A stretch of DNA of 64,000 nt, taken from assembly GCA_036867785.1 (NCBI GenBank), contig CP145410.1:1302001-1366000 (forward strand), written 5' to 3'. Of this stretch, positions 1 to 12,900 are shown one piece after another. Position 1 is the first letter of the stretch, and the number at the start of each line of letters is the position of its first letter. The notes below the pieces were generated by a model, which was given only the letters and a program-made list of their open reading frames with translations, searched no databases and was not told the origin of the DNA. The stretch comes from Plasmodiophora brassicae. Taxonomy: Eukaryota; Endomyxa: Phytomyxea; Phytomyxea; Plasmodiophorida. Both the position numbers and the translations under genes were made by a program.

Positions 1-196
1 GTGCCGACAGGCAAACTGACAGGGGAAAGGCGCTTAGGATTAGGCCGACGGCTGTCAGAGGCACGCCGCGGTCGAGGGCTTCGTTCGGCTATAAGCATAC
101 ATGGTCACAAGGGTTCTAAAATATGAGGAGCGCTCCTATGCTTACAAAGAAGGGACCGATTAGAGATCTGAACATTCACGTCAGATAAGAGCAGCC

Positions 197-493
197 TCAA
201 CAACGAGTGGGTAGCGTAGCTACTGACATAGGAATGTTCATGAATAGAGATAGAACCAATAACGCCGCGAAAGCGCGGTTGATAGTACCGCCGGAGATGA
301 GGTTCAGTTCGCTGGGATTGTCGTCTTCGTCGTCTTCGTCTCCTTCCTCGATGTCCATTTTTGGCGCAGTGTCGTTGTCGCGTTTCGCGGGCGACGACGC
401 GCTCGGCACGCCCAGGAGCCGTTCGCCCCGTACGACCGCATGCATCCGACGGCGCCTCCAGCCCCGATGGTCGACGCTGACGCCAGGCGTCAC
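197..493 (-). CDS. Hypothetical small membrane protein (weak)
   Basis: This short minus-strand reading frame may encode a small membrane protein. An ATG inside it starts a run that is first acidic (MDIEEGDEDDEDD) and then hydrophobic (about 20 residues, INRAFAALLVLSLFMNIPMS), as in a single-span protein. I see no family match and no convincing splice partners, so it could be part of a longer gene or chance. The rest of 1-976 (about 1 kb) holds no other reading frame or RNA gene that I can support. Its last 100 bp should include the promoter of the elongase gene that follows. Confidence 0.2.
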   Translation of the reverse strand: MTPGVSVDHRGWRRRRMHAVVRGERLLGVPSASSPAKRDNDTAPKMDIEEGDEDDEDDNPSELNLISGGTINRAFAALLVLSLFMNIPMSVATLPTRC

Positions 494-976
494 AGGTCCG
501 ATCTCGCGGGAGCGTACCTACTCCTATAGGCCGAATCAACGGAACGCAAAATGAAAAATCTGCCCGACGACGCCCTACAACAACAACAGCCGCAGGGCAC
601 AGACAACCCACGCTCCCCTGCCCTACTTTTTGCGACGAATGACAACATCTCCGTAGTCGGAACTTGAAGTATGGCGCGCTATGTAGGTCTGGCATAAAAT
701 ATAAGCTTGTGCTCCCCAATTATGGCTGCCGGCCGTGCGTCATGTCCCTCGTGCATGAAGGAAGCATGTCGACTTCCCCATCACGCTAAAAGCGTGGCAA
801 AAACGCACCAGCATACGGTATATTTGCGAAGCAGCGCCGCGTGCGCTACGTTTCGTGAAACGATGAGCGTCGTCGCCGTCGCCGGGGTTCGAATTTAAAT
901 CGGGGGCCTACGAAGGCGCCGTGTGCGGAACTGCGGAGAGCGTCGCGGACCCCGCGTCACTTGAAACGTGAACGAC

Positions 977-2095
977 ATGGCGGTGCAACACGTTGTCCAG
1001 GGACTGTGGAAGGAGGCCGTCGATGCTGCCGATGGTTCTGCTTGGAGGCCGTCGCCGATGACGCAGGACTGGGCCCTGATGGACACGACGACTGCTGCTG
1101 CCACAGTTGGAGCCTACTTGGTCGGCATCCTGGTCCTGCGGTTGTTCATGGGGTTCCGCGGCAAAGGATACAACGTGAAGTCACTCGTCCTGATTCACAA
1201 CATGGGTATGTTCCTGCTTAGCGCCTACATGTGCGTGGAGACCATCCGTCAGGCATGGCTGGCCAATTACTCCCTCTTCGGTACGCCGACTGTTCATGAC
1301 AATGGATCCGTTCTGATGCGGTTACAGGGAATGCTGTTGACGAGTCTCCAAAGGGCATCGGGATGGCACGGATTCTGCACATTTTCTTCGTGTCGAAGGT
1401 GGCATGTGTGTCCTCTTTGTACATTGAAGCGGCCCTGACAGCCTTCCTAAATGCAGGTGTTTGAATTCATGGACACGATCATTATGTGCCTGCGTTGCCG
1501 CTTCCGCCAGATTACCTTCTTACACGTCTACCACCACGCCAGTATTTTCGCTATCTGGTGGGCGATTGTCAAGTACTATCCAGGGGGAGGTCCGGCTTCG
1601 TGTCGCAGAATTGTGTGCTATGTACTGACGCCACATCACCTCAGAGGCGTACTTCTCCTGCACTCTGAACTCGTTTGTACACGTCGCGATGTATGGCTAC
1701 TACTTCTGGAGCGCCGTTGTCCCTCGCACTGACGAGAAACGGCCGCATTGGACTCATCCGGTAGAGAGACGATTCCTATCCATTGTTTTATATGTTTCGT
1801 TTACTGCCTCTCTTTGTAGGCGTTCTACCGTCGCTACATTACGCGGCTTCAAATGACCCAGTTCACAGTCATGCTCTTCCAGGCGGCATACGACTGCGTC
1901 GTTCCTTCGCCGTATCCGAAGCGAATGGCAATGCTGCTGTTTGTTTGTAAGTTCTTTCCGTTGCCCTGTCGCCTCTTAAAGATTGCTGAACAAGTCGTTT
2001 CAGACATGTTGACCATGCTCAGTCTCTTTGCTAACTTCTACAGCAAGTCGTACTCCAAGTCTGGCAAGAAGGCCGAGCACATGAAAGAAGCGTGA
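977..2095 (+). CDS. Fatty-acid elongase, ELO family (five exons)
   Basis: ELO proteins are ER membrane 3-ketoacyl-CoA synthases that extend long-chain acyl-CoA by two carbons. The diagnostic elements lie on successive exons: FFVSKVFEFMDT, the catalytic histidine box LHVYHHASIF, then YPGGEAYFSCTLNSFVHV and YGYYFWSA. The C-terminal membrane exon ends in a lysine-rich tail (SGKKAEHMKEA). I place introns near 1312-1355, 1419-1455, 1575-1628, 1769-1819 and 1947-2003; the joins keep frame, and the PGG|EAYF join restores the family consensus. The ATG at 977 was chosen because the decayed copy at 19.9-20.6 kb starts at the same place (MAVQ versus MSVQ). Length is about 270 residues, normal for the family. 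Substrate chain length cannot be told. Confidence 0.9.
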
Positions 2096-2722
2096 TCATA
2101 CTGGTGGACTCTGGTTCTCCCAATACAACAACCCTTTAGAACCGTAACTAGTAATAATCCAAAGGTGCATTATATATTTTACAAGTAGGACATGAAGTAG
2201 TACGTTCCGGTAGCGACGCTTCCCAACAAAACCGTATCTGTGCACTGTCGTAAATAGGAGTCAGATTGGAAACCGACATGCCTGTTGCGCACTGAATATC
2301 GTCCGCTCCCAGTGTGTCAACATGTAGAGACCCGTGATCTGCGACACGCTGTAGACCAATCCGTCGACACGCAACGACCCCTAACCCTACGAGATTGTAG
2401 TGCATGTGCAGATCCTCAAGCGCGGCACCAATCCATGTCGACGGTCGCTTGTTGCACGTCGGCTGCACACAGCAGAACTCTCCAGCCGCCAGGATACCGT
2501 GGTCGTTCGCTACGACCGTCATCGTCTCTCCACACGCGCTAAAATTTGCCACGCCGGACCGGCTGTTGCCCCAATGCCAACAAATGTCTGTCCGACTCCG
2601 AGGCAAAATCATGGCGGTGTCTGTCACTCTGGAAATCGGTTGTTTTCTCAAAGTGGCTGTGTGACGTTCGATGATGCCGTCATGCTGCACTGTGCCCACG
2701 GGCGAGGTGGTCGGTGGTGTCA
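2096..2722. other. Intergenic, no clear gene
   Basis: This 627-bp gap lies between two plus-strand genes. A minus-strand frame covers 2148-2729 (193 codons) but has no recognisable domain and runs into the start of the next gene. I read it as chance, with the promoter of the Tmc-like gene at the right end. Confidence 0.4.
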
Positions 2723-5700
2723 ATGGCAATGCTGGAGGATGCTGACAACGAGCGCCTGGCCGCGCTGTTGAGGGACGAAGACGATGACCACGATGACCGC
2801 GACCACGTCCGGGACCAGGCCGAGCATCCGCTTCGGGCTGCTATTCGACGGGTTTGGAAGGGCTCCAAGCAGCTGCTGCGGATTGTGTCGTCCAGCCTGT
2901 CTGACGATAATTCGACGTGGCAGCATGTCGTTATTGCTGTGGTCGAGATGCTGCAGATCCTGTCATTCGTCTTCCCATCCGACAATGGCCTTGCACTGGA
3001 TAGTACCGTTCTTTATAACACGGCTGTGGCCTTATCTGCATTCAATGGCGGCTTCTTGAGCGATGACGTTCGCCAGCCGGCTTCGTTCGCTATTCTACTC
3101 GCGATTGTGTGCGGCCTTGTGATCTTCGGGACCCGTCTTCTACAGCATTCGTCACCTTCCATGTCACTTGACTGGAAACGCGATGTCCAGATCGTACGTA
3201 CAATGTTGGTCATCTCATCAACGCTCGCGCCTGTGCCCATCATTGATTCGTTCCTTCGACCGTTCGCAATGAACGATTCATCAGCAATGTCTTACATTGG
3301 CGTCCTTATCGCAATGCCTGCGATGGTTGCTTTCGGCATCCTCGTTAAGGTGGCTGTCGGGACTTACGATCCTCGGTCGTCTTGGTTCTGGACCCGTTCC
3401 CATTGTCGATTCGACACCATGCAGTTTGTTCTTCGCGTTGCGGTCGTCATCATCTTTCGCGCTGCGTCTGTCACTGTTGGCGTCTTCGTCTGCCTTCCAG
3501 GCATTCTGGTCCAAGCGTATGCATTTGCCATGCTTGGGCCGTATAGCACACCTGTAGCGAGCCGTGTTGCATCTGTCTCCAGTCTTGTCCTTGCGTGGGC
3601 CTTCATTTGTAGATGTTTGCTTGTCGTGTCAAGAGAGTCCACTGCAATGCAAGTGTTTCTTATTTCTGTTCCATTTATTGTTGGAGCCGCGTTCTTTCTC
3701 GACCGTATCCGATCGCGTACGATTATGGCCACGCCGTCCATGTTCTTACGGAACTCGTTTGAAGTGCAGCAGCGCGTCAACCTTCTTCTTGCTCCTGCAA
3801 GGGCGCGTCAAATGTCTGACGACGAACGGAGTACGTTGCTCGATTCAGCACAGTCACTTCTGGCTCAGACGACAACCAGGTTTTCGACCTCATCGATTTT
3901 GCATGTGTTTCATGCTATGTTTCACTTGCATTACAAGAATAACCTCTTCATGGCGCTTTCCTCACTCGATACTGCAGATTCGTTGAACGCTGCACCGGAT
4001 GTATCATATATGATCGAATCACTGCGTCTTGACATCGAGGATATCGTTTCGGGGACACCTGAAGCTCTTGCTAACAAGAATTTCGTCGCGTTCATGGCGA
4101 ATCTTGACAGCGCTGTCGCTCTGGACAGAATAGCAACTGCTAATCAGTCAAAGTTCTGGGAGCTCGTTCTCAACGGGGTCCTGACTCAAGAGGCAACTTT
4201 GCAACAAATTGGTGCAGCATCTGCAAGGTACGTGCGACATATCAGCCTCGCGACTGTTTCTGAATGCGGTTCGAAGGTCTGCGATTGAAACGGCAATGCG
4301 ATACATGCGATGCTTGCAGCTGTGCCCAGACTCAGTAACTGTCCTCTCCCTGATGGGTGGGTTCTCCCGTGATATTGTCCACGACGTCGCGTCTGCCCAG
4401 CGGTTCATGGACACTGCCGACAAGTGCCGGCGAGCGGAGTTGGAGCATTCGGCTTCCCACAGTTCTGATTTCAGTGGGAAGCGGTACGTGCGGAACCTGT
4501 TCTGTGAATCGAACCCGGTTGTTGTTGTGTCCGGTCATCCCGCCCAACTCGGACGCATTACCGACTGCAACTATGCTGCCCTGTCTGTCTTCGGCTATGC
4601 AGATAAGCGGGCCCTTGTGGGAAGAAACATTGCCATCCTCATCCCACCACCTCTTTCTGCTCTTCATGGATCTATCATGGCCGCCAATCTAACATCCGGA
4701 AGAACCTCCTTTACTGGAAAGACCCAGCTGGTGTACACCGTTACTGCTCTGGGCTACCTGGTCCCAGTTCACCTGTTTGTCAGCAGGTAACAATTATTGA
4801 TTAACTCGCTTCCGCCCATTGCCTAAGTACCAACGGTGGCAGGGTTTGGGGAGGCGATGGCCACATGGCATTTGTAGCAGCCATGACGAGAGTGGAGGAG
4901 GCCGTCGGCGATATTGGAGTTGCCATTATATCGGAAGAATCTGTGGTTGCTGTTTCTCTGGGATTTGCAACGTTTTTCGGCGTCGACAACGATGCACTAA
5001 GGAACGGCACCCTTGTTGACGTGACCAAGCTGGTTCCTTCCTTCGCCAAAGCGAAGGAGTCCATCCTTCGCCCCACGGGTCATCGCTGCCCCGTCGTTCC
5101 TCTCAAACAGTCAGACGATGCATCAGGCAATAACTCTACCATCGTCCACCTGTGTGCAACACTCCTGGAGGTCTCCGGACATTGCTCTTTGGTTTTATTA
5201 CGTGCTCGGCACCTCGCAGGGCTAGAAGGACATGTAATCCACTCTGCTTCGACAAGTCCCCGACGGGAAACGCGTGTTGGGAGGTCTCAGTCTGCTTCGC
5301 GGGCATTCAATTTGGTCTTGAGTGACGATGGTGGTGACCATACTGTCGACGTGGCTGTCGCAACGGAGGCCATGAGACCTGGCAGGCCAGGAGATACGCC
5401 AACCGTTGCAACCGGCACGTCCGCAGCATCCAGTGTGACCAGCAACCCTCTTGTCGTAATCGTCAGCCGAGTTCGGCAACGATTCATGCAGCAAACGGCA
5501 GCGACAGAAAGCGCTCTAGGGGACTCTGCTCAGCGACGCCTGACTAGCCGGCTGCAGCGGTTTCAGACTCTCTTTCGCCTTACCGTCCTGTGTATATTGG
5601 CTTTGGCTGTAACCACGTATGCAGTCACGAGCGTCCTGCTATCGAACTTTACAGGTACGTCGTTGGTCATATCATGGGCCCGACTCGTAACTTGCTGACA

Positions 5701-7456
5701 GGTCAAGTAACGTTCATGACGGACGCCGGTGCACAGCGTCGTCTGGCCACCGCCGAGATCGCTGATGCGCTACACCGGCTTCTGGTCGCAGATCGAGGCC
5801 TTCCCACTGCTGACAACCAACTGGAGCAGACATTGTCAGTCGCTACTGTTGCTGTTGCTCTCTCAAAACGCATACGCTGAACGTCGCTTCAGAACAATGA
5901 CATCGTCCGCCACGTCGTTATCGCAGGCCTCAGCTGCGTTTTATGCACAGCGCGCGTCTCTTACGAACGATCAACTGGCTTTGCTGGGCACGAAGCAGGT
6001 TGCCGTTTCACTGCGCCTTCTGGACGGTTCCTCTGCAAACGTGAATTACACGTTGATGGATGTCGGCCTGTTGACCGTGGCGGCCACGCGCTTGGTCTTG
6101 CTCCTCAATTCGACCACTCTCGTCCCCAGCGACCCGAACGTTGCCTTCGCACTGAATAGTCAGCCCATTGTGGACGCGTACCACGATTCGACCATGATGC
6201 TTCAATTACAGGCGCAGGCTCTGTATCCGGGCGCCAACCTGGTGACATCGGCGCTGAGCATCTTCGCGGTTGTCATTATCGTTGTTCTTGTATGGGCCAT
6301 CGTTCGCCCCACCATTGCGCGCATCTCCAGAAACCAGAGCGCCATCGTTCAAATGTTCCGAGCGATACCTCGCGCTGCTGCTGATCGTCAGTGGCGGCGA
6401 TGCCTGGCACGAACCGAATTGCACGATGACCTCGCCCGGAATGGACTTCGCGACAGCAACCGCCTTCGCGATTACTTTGACGAGAAGGGCGCCGGCGACG
6501 ATGCAACGACGGCGGATTCCCGCTCCAAGAACCAGATCGACACCGATGATCTTGCAGACGCAGCGGATGACGGTAGTCGTCATCAGGAGCGCCGGCGCTG
6601 GTGGTCAGCGGGCACAGCGAAAAGCGTCGCGAAGGCGGCGGTTGGGTTCGTTCTCTGTATCGCCTATTTCCTGGCAGCATACCTGACCGGTTTCAATGCT
6701 GTTCGCGAGACCATCATTTACAAGCCTGCCGAATGCAACTGGGCATCGTACAGGCAGTCGGCCGCGATCAAGGTCGTTCTCCTTCTGCGAATGCAGGCGA
6801 CGGCTGGCGTTTTCAACGGCGGGGCAAACATATCGTCCGCCGTCACCAGTGCGATCAACGACTTCGAGCAGGTCCACAGCGCGCTCATGTACGGCAGTAC
6901 GGCTCTGCACACGCCAGCGTACTCGTCTGTGTACAACCTGCAGGACTACATCATGACCCAGAATGGGTGCACGCCTCCCTCGTCGTCCGATTGCACCGCG
7001 TACGACAATCACGTGATGCTGAACGGGGCCAATGCGGCCATCAACGAAATGATTGCCCAAGCGCAGGAGGCGTCGTCTGCCATCAGGGCGATCTGCAACC
7101 CGTGTGTCACCCAATCCCAGATGGCAGCTGCCCTGTCGGTGCAGCCGCTCAACATCACGAACACGCTCTACGCCTACCTGGCGCCAACACTGCGGGCCTC
7201 TGTCGACCTCTACGTGCAGGCCATGCAATCGCAACTGGGGACCATGTTCCGCACGACGGCGCTCGCCCTGCTGTTCTCATTCGTGGTCGTCCTCGCCCTC
7301 GCCATGGTCTTCGTCTACCAGCCCATGATCGTCTCCATCGACAGGGACGTGCAGGACACGCAGGGCATGCTACTGATGGTGCCCGAGGAAACCTACGCCG
7401 GCGCAGGCAGGCTGGTCGCGTACGTCGCCGAACACCAGAAGGCGCTCGAAATCTAA
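2723..7456 (+). CDS. Tmc-like (tiny macrocysts) multi-pass membrane protein with PAS domains
   Basis: The spliced product is about 1,500 residues. Order: an acidic N-terminus, a block of about eight membrane spans (LQILSFVFPS, VLIAMPAMVAFGILVKV and others), a helical region, a PAS domain (GYADKRALVGRNIAILIPPP...ALHGSIM), a second weaker PAS-like region, then two more membrane-anchored segments with large extracytoplasmic loops, ending MLLMVPEETY. This architecture and the PAS wording match the Tmc family of Dictyostelium, ciliates and other protists. Their biochemical role is poorly known; sensing or signalling at a membrane is inferred from the PAS folds. Introns near 4230-4277, 4788-4843, 5656-5701 and 5835-5892 keep frame when removed, with GTACGT or GTAACA donors at the first three. 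ATGs at 2723 and 2729 are both possible starts. Confidence 0.85.
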
Positions 7457-7538
7457 ACCGTGCCCCGCGTCCGGAATCCGCTCCAGATATTGCTGTTGTA
7501 GGTCGTCAGCGTACAGTAGCGGCGGTGGCGTCAGCGAA

Positions 7539-9204
7539 ATGTCCCATCCGGAGACGAACGTTGCCAACCAGCAGGCCGACCTTCCCTGCCTGACCCGTCG
7601 CGAATCGGTGGCCCTGTCGGGCACGACCCGGTTCATGGCGGTCGTCGACGGCAACCTGTGGGCGCCGTCCACCGACGGGTCCATCCACATCCGCCACCTG
7701 GCGTCTGGGGCGCTCATCGACCGCGTCACGTCGACGAAGGGCGTCGCTGAACGCTTCTTCGCCACCGCCATCGCGGCGTGCGACGCGTGCGTCTGGATCG
7801 GGTGCTCCGACGGCACGATCCGGGCCTACGATCGCAGCGAGCGCCGCCTGCTGCCCGCTGTTCGCCGCCATCAGGGCGCCATACGCGCCATGTGCCTGTC
7901 GAACCACGTCGTCTGGACAGCGACCCAGAACGGTGTCGTCGAGTGCGCCGAGCAGGCGACCGGCCGCGTCGTCATGACGCTGACCGGCGCCCGGTCCATC
8001 GTCGTCAACGCCATGTGCTGCGTTCGCGACGCCCAGCTGTGGACCGCCACCGAGGACGGCGTCCGGATCTGGTCCCGGTGCGGCCAGTTCAAAGCGCACC
8101 TTCGTGGGCACGACCGGGGCGTCACGTCGATCGTCAGCGTCGGCAGCGCCGGCACGGTCTGGACCGGCGGCGACGACGGCCGGCTGATCATCTGGGACCC
8201 GAAGACCTACTCGATCGTCAAGCTGATCATGGCGCAGGCCAACCCGATCGACCGGCTGGTCGCCGTCCATGAATGTCGGGTCGCGCGTCGTGTATGCAGG
8301 GCGCCCGCGTGTTTCGCTGACCGCACGCGGCAGACGTGATATCGCTGGCCAGGGACGGCAGCGTACGTCTGTGGAACGGCATCTCGGGCGAGGCCCTGTT
8401 CTCCAACGTCACCGACACGGGCGTCATCGACCTGGTCGCGTACGACGACGACTCGGTCTGGGTCAGGTATAGCGTCGCGTGTCGATGTGGGAACGCGTCT
8501 CGGTGACGTCTCCCGTCAGTTACTGCCGGCCAGCGAATCGCCTTGAGCATTGGCGCCTGAGTGCGGCAGAGGAGGAGGCGGCGGCGCCGGATGGCGACAT
8601 CGCCGACGGTGACCTGGACAACGGCGGCGCTCGACGAATCATCGTTGGCCTGCGCGACAATGTCGCCCAGCTGCGGAAGCGCCTAGACGAGGAGCGCCAG
8701 CGCAGCCAGGCGCTACGTGGCGAACTCGACGCCGAGAAGGACCTGAACCGGAAGACCAGACGCGACCTCGACGCGTTACGCGCCGAGTTTCGTTCGCGAA
8801 TCGCGGACCTGGTCGCCAGTATCGCCAGCAACGACGCGGGCCAGCTGGCGGGCGTCAAGCGACCCGGCGTCGAGGCCGCCAGGATCGTCACCCGGTCACC
8901 CAGCAGCGTTCTCCTGCAATGCCAAGCCCGACACCGATCCTGCAGGGGCCGACGCCCATCTGCTGCCAAGCAAGGCAACAACAACGGCAGCAGCATCCCG
9001 GCCGCGATCACGTCGAGTGCTGACGGCAGCCAGGCCTGGCAGCCAGCGGCCAGCAGCCGAAGTCCTGCCGTGGACGTCCAGCGTCAGGCGCCGGTGATCA
9101 GCGCCGTCGAGACCGAGGAGCCCTCGCTGCTGAGACAGATCGAGGCGCACCTGACCGGGATCTCGATGGACGGATCGGAAGCGCGGGCGGCTGGGTTCCT
9201 ATAA
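7539..9204 (+). CDS. WD40-repeat protein with C-terminal coiled coil
   Basis: Exon 1 encodes a run of WD40-type blades (LWAPSTDGSIHIRHL, VWIGCSDGTIRAYD, LWTATEDGVRIW, VWTGGDDGRLIIWDP). Exon 2 adds two more (VISLARDGSVRLWNG, DDDSVWV). After a second intron comes a charged coiled coil rich in Arg, Glu and Leu (LRKRLDEERQRSQALRGEL) and a low-complexity tail. Introns at about 8276-8333 and 8468-8513 restore the blade and coiled-coil frames. The VWTGG.DG.I wording recalls the WD repeats of inositol polyphosphate 5-phosphatases and signalling scaffolds, but no catalytic domain is present. A scaffold role is likely; the partner is unknown. Confidence 0.8.
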
Positions 9205-9303
9205 AGGCGGGCGGATGTCGTGGTGGCCGCTATCGGACGATCGTGTGGCGCGTAACGGGACTGGCCAGATCGGCCGACCGCGGTGCAGGGCCGACCCAGA
9301 CCG

Positions 9304-9714
9304 ATGGAGGAGGACCGCGTCGCCCAGATCCTGGTCGTCCTGCGCGTCGATGCGCTGACGCAGACGCAGCTGGGCGACGGCATCGGCGACCCGCAGGCCT
9401 ACAAGTGCACCTGTCCGGTCTGCCTGAAGACGTTCCAGCGCCCATGCGGCATGAAGGACCACCATCGGACGGTGCACAAGAAGGAGAAGCTGTACACCTG
9501 CGACGTCTGCGACAAACCGTTCGGCCACCGGTCGCACGTCAAGCGCCACATGCGGACGCACACCGGCGAGCACAAGTACGCCTGCGCGTTGTGCGACACG
9601 ACCTTCACCGAGAACGGCTCCCTGAAGCGGCACATGCGTCGTAAGCACCCGTTGCAGGGCGAGGTCGCGCCGGCATCATCATCATCACCGTCACCGCCCC
9701 CCACACAGATCTAG
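9304..9714 (+). CDS. Small C2H2 zinc-finger protein, three fingers
   Basis: A single-exon protein of 136 residues. Three consecutive C2H2 fingers are visible: CPVCLKTFQRPCGMKDH.., CDVCDKPFGHRSHVKRHMRTH and CALCDTTFTENGSLKRHMRR.H, the second joined to the third by a TGEHKY linker of the canonical TGEKP type. A Ser/Pro tail follows. DNA binding as a transcription factor is the family expectation; the target is unknown. Two further C2H2 genes occur in the window (38330-39189 and 46817-47437). The ATG at 9304 is the first in frame. Confidence 0.85.
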   Translation: MEEDRVAQILVVLRVDALTQTQLGDGIGDPQAYKCTCPVCLKTFQRPCGMKDHHRTVHKKEKLYTCDVCDKPFGHRSHVKRHMRTHTGEHKYACALCDTTFTENGSLKRHMRRKHPLQGEVAPASSSSPSPPPTQI

Positions 9715-9937
9715 AGAGAGAGACAATACAATGTACCCAAGACCCATCGCCTCGCGACGAACGAACAGAGATGTATCATGTGCAGAGTGCCACGAGGCGG
9801 ACGCGCCTGGATCCGCCATGCGTCTTGCGAGCCTTGACCTTCATCATCACGTCCACAGAGCAGCGCGTCATGGGCGACAGGGGTGGGTGTGTCCCGGGTG
9901 GAAGCGCATTCGTCGCCCATAGTCGGCCGGCCGGATG

Positions 9938-12900
9938 TTACCGCGATGCCTGGCCGCCGCCGCCGCCGCCACGGCTCTGGAAACGTCTTGGAGGGCCACC
10001 GCTGCGCCCACCACGCGATCGGTGCTGGCCGTGGCCGGTCTGGGCGACCGGTTCGTAGTTGCGATAGCTGAGGTCGATGTCGAGCTGCGAGTCGACGTCC
10101 TCGGCAGGCAGGCCGTAGTAGTTACGCTTCTGCTCCTCGGCGTGGTCCCGCTCCATGCCCGCGATAACCAGCTGTCGCAGCGTGCGCTGCTCCTCGATGG
10201 CGCTCTGCTTGCCCAGCAGCGACTTCTTGGCCAGGTCGACGTCCTTCGGGATCGTCAGCGCCTTGGTCTGCGTCTTGTTCTGCTTTCGCGTGAGCAGGTG
10301 GAACACGACGTTCTCGCCGTCTCGAGGGGCAGGTCGCGCCGGCGCCGTACTGGTGATACCAATGTCGCCGAACGCGGACGCGTCCGTGAGGTTCTGTACG
10401 GTACGCTTCTCGAACTTGCGCTCCTCGACCGACTCCAGTACGAGGCGCTCCAGATCCATCTCAAACGATCGGTCTTCCTCGGTCTTCTCCTCGGGGTTCA
10501 GGCCACCGTCACGACGTTCAAAATCATCGCTGTCATCGTCGTCGTCCACATCGTCCTCGTCGTCTTCGTCGTCATCGCTTTCCGACTCATCCTCAACGGT
10601 GCCGTTCGGGATGGGCTCCCTCGACTCGTCGTCGTCGTCGCTGCACTCGTCATCGGATTCGTTCGCACCGGCAGGGACGCCGACGGGCAGCGCCTGCGTT
10701 TGCGCTCCATGAAGCAGAACAAGGCGGTCGACGTCACCATGGCGATCCAGTGCCCCAAGGGCCTCGTCGACCTCGGCGAGAGTCGTGTAGCGCGGCAGGC
10801 GAGGCGCGAGGTGATCGAACAGGTCGGCAGCCATGAAGTCGACATCGGCCGCGATGACCGTCTTCAGGATGAGGTAACGCTGGAGGAACAGCAGCAACCG
10901 ATCCAGGCGCTTCCGCTTGCTCCCGCTGGAGAAGTACACGCCGCACCCATCCAGGATGACGCAGACGATGCTGACACGGAACGTGTCCGTAGGGGGATCC
11001 ATGCGGCTCACGAGGTTCCCGGTGGCGTCGATTTCGTGCCCGAGCGTCAGTATCAGGTAGAGCGTGTCGAACACCGTCTGCGCGTTGACGATCATGTAGT
11101 TGTACATTTCCGCCAGGTACCGGGCGAAGGAGAGGCGGCGCTGGGATTCGGCGAAATGGTTGCGCTCCAGCCCCTGGCGGATCTCCTCGAGGACCGCATC
11201 GGCAATCTCGACCGCAATCGACCCATGGTACTTGCTCAGGCCGCTGACAATGCTGGCCAGGTACCGAATGTTCTGCGTCTGGACGCGGTCGGCGCGGAAC
11301 AGGCACTTCTTCGCGTACGCGGCGACAACGGAATCCGACCAGGGAAGCTTCCGAAGCTGGTCCAGGATCTGGTCGACATTGTTCTCATTCAGCTCGACAT
11401 AGATCAAGTGGCGAATGTAGCTGTGCAACGGGGGAAGGACCTTCCGCGGCCGTCGGAAGCTGGCCGGCGGGTTGCACTGATAGTAGGCGTTCTCGATGAG
11501 GTTGTTGGCGTGCTCGTCCATGTACTTTGCCGTCTTCAGCTTCATCATCCTCGTCAGGCACTGCTGGCACCGTTCGTTCGTTTCCGGATTGCGGAACAGC
11601 CAGCGGCCGCAGGCCTCGAGCAAGGCGCAGCAAACGGGAATGCGCTGCCCAGAGAACTCGTTCAGACAGAAGTTCCACGCGTTGAACGCCAGCGAGTGAT
11701 GTGCGACCCCGAACTTCACCAGCTCGCCAATGAACCGGACGTTCCGGATCTTCGATTCGATGTTGTGTTGCGTCTTGTGATGCATCAGGCCAAAGAACTG
11801 GTTCTTGAGCAGGCGAGTGAGTTCGGACCCAATATCGGGGAAACAGGAATTGAGAATGGCGACCAGGCGCGCGTAATAGGGCAGCAGGTCCAGGCGCGTC
11901 CGATTCACACAGTAGATGGCCTCAATCAATCGTTTGCGTGTGCCCCGATTGTTCAGGTAGCAGAACTTTTCGGCCAGCTCGTCGATCTGTTCGCGGTTCA
12001 TCGCCTCGGGCAGACGTTGCAGGAACAGGTCCATAGGGGACAGTTGCTTGGGCGCCTCGGCCAATTCGGCATCATCGGGGTCGACAGGAACGTCCTTGTC
12101 GTCAATCACGACTGATTCAGATTGCGCTGACGCATCGGATGACTTTGCCCCCGTATCGCCAAGCAGGACGGCAGGCAGCATCGCTTTCAGATTCGGCAAC
12201 ACCGTGTAGAAGATGTTGGTTTCCTCGTCATCGAATAGCGACGTCGCCGACGGCGATGCTCTTGTCTCCTCATCGTCGACGACGATCTTGCTGACGTCCT
12301 CTTTCTCATCGGCAATGATTTCAGGCATGTCGCGTCGAAGGAGCTCTGCGAGCTGAGTCAGGTGCATGCGCAGGGCATCGAACCGCTCGACAAGCACTGT
12401 CAGCGCGGCAACGTTCTTTTCATCGATGGTCCCCTTGTAGAACTCCTGCCGGCGATTCTCCTTTCGCTGCTGCCTGACGTCCCGCATGACCTGGGCGAAC
12501 CGAGCAGCGAGAGTGTCAAAGTACCGATTGAACAGGCCCCTGCACTTCTCCTGGATGTCGGCCTCGATGATGGGAGGCTGCTCCGACGACACGGATCCGG
12601 CATCTTCGCCAGACAGCGAGAAGTCCGATTCAAGCCTGACGGGCAGGTACCCGAGGAAATCGTACCCAGAGTACCGGCAGAACCCGATCAGGATCGACAG
12701 AATCGTGCAGCTTGGGTCGGACCCCAAATCGGCATCCATTAGCTGCTTGATGGCCGCCGAGACCGACCTGGGCGTTTGGAACACGCCATAGCGGAACAAT
12801 TCCGTCAGCAGCTTCAAGGTGCTTCGCCATCGTGACGCCTGCTCCTTGTCGATCTCGGATTTCTTCGCGAACGACGCCGCCGTGTCGAACACGCGGACGA

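Noticed and set aside
2148-2729. 193-codon minus-strand frame between ELO and the Tmc-like gene
   Set aside because: No recognisable domain, low similarity to the codon use of neighbours, and overlap with the start of a well-supported gene.
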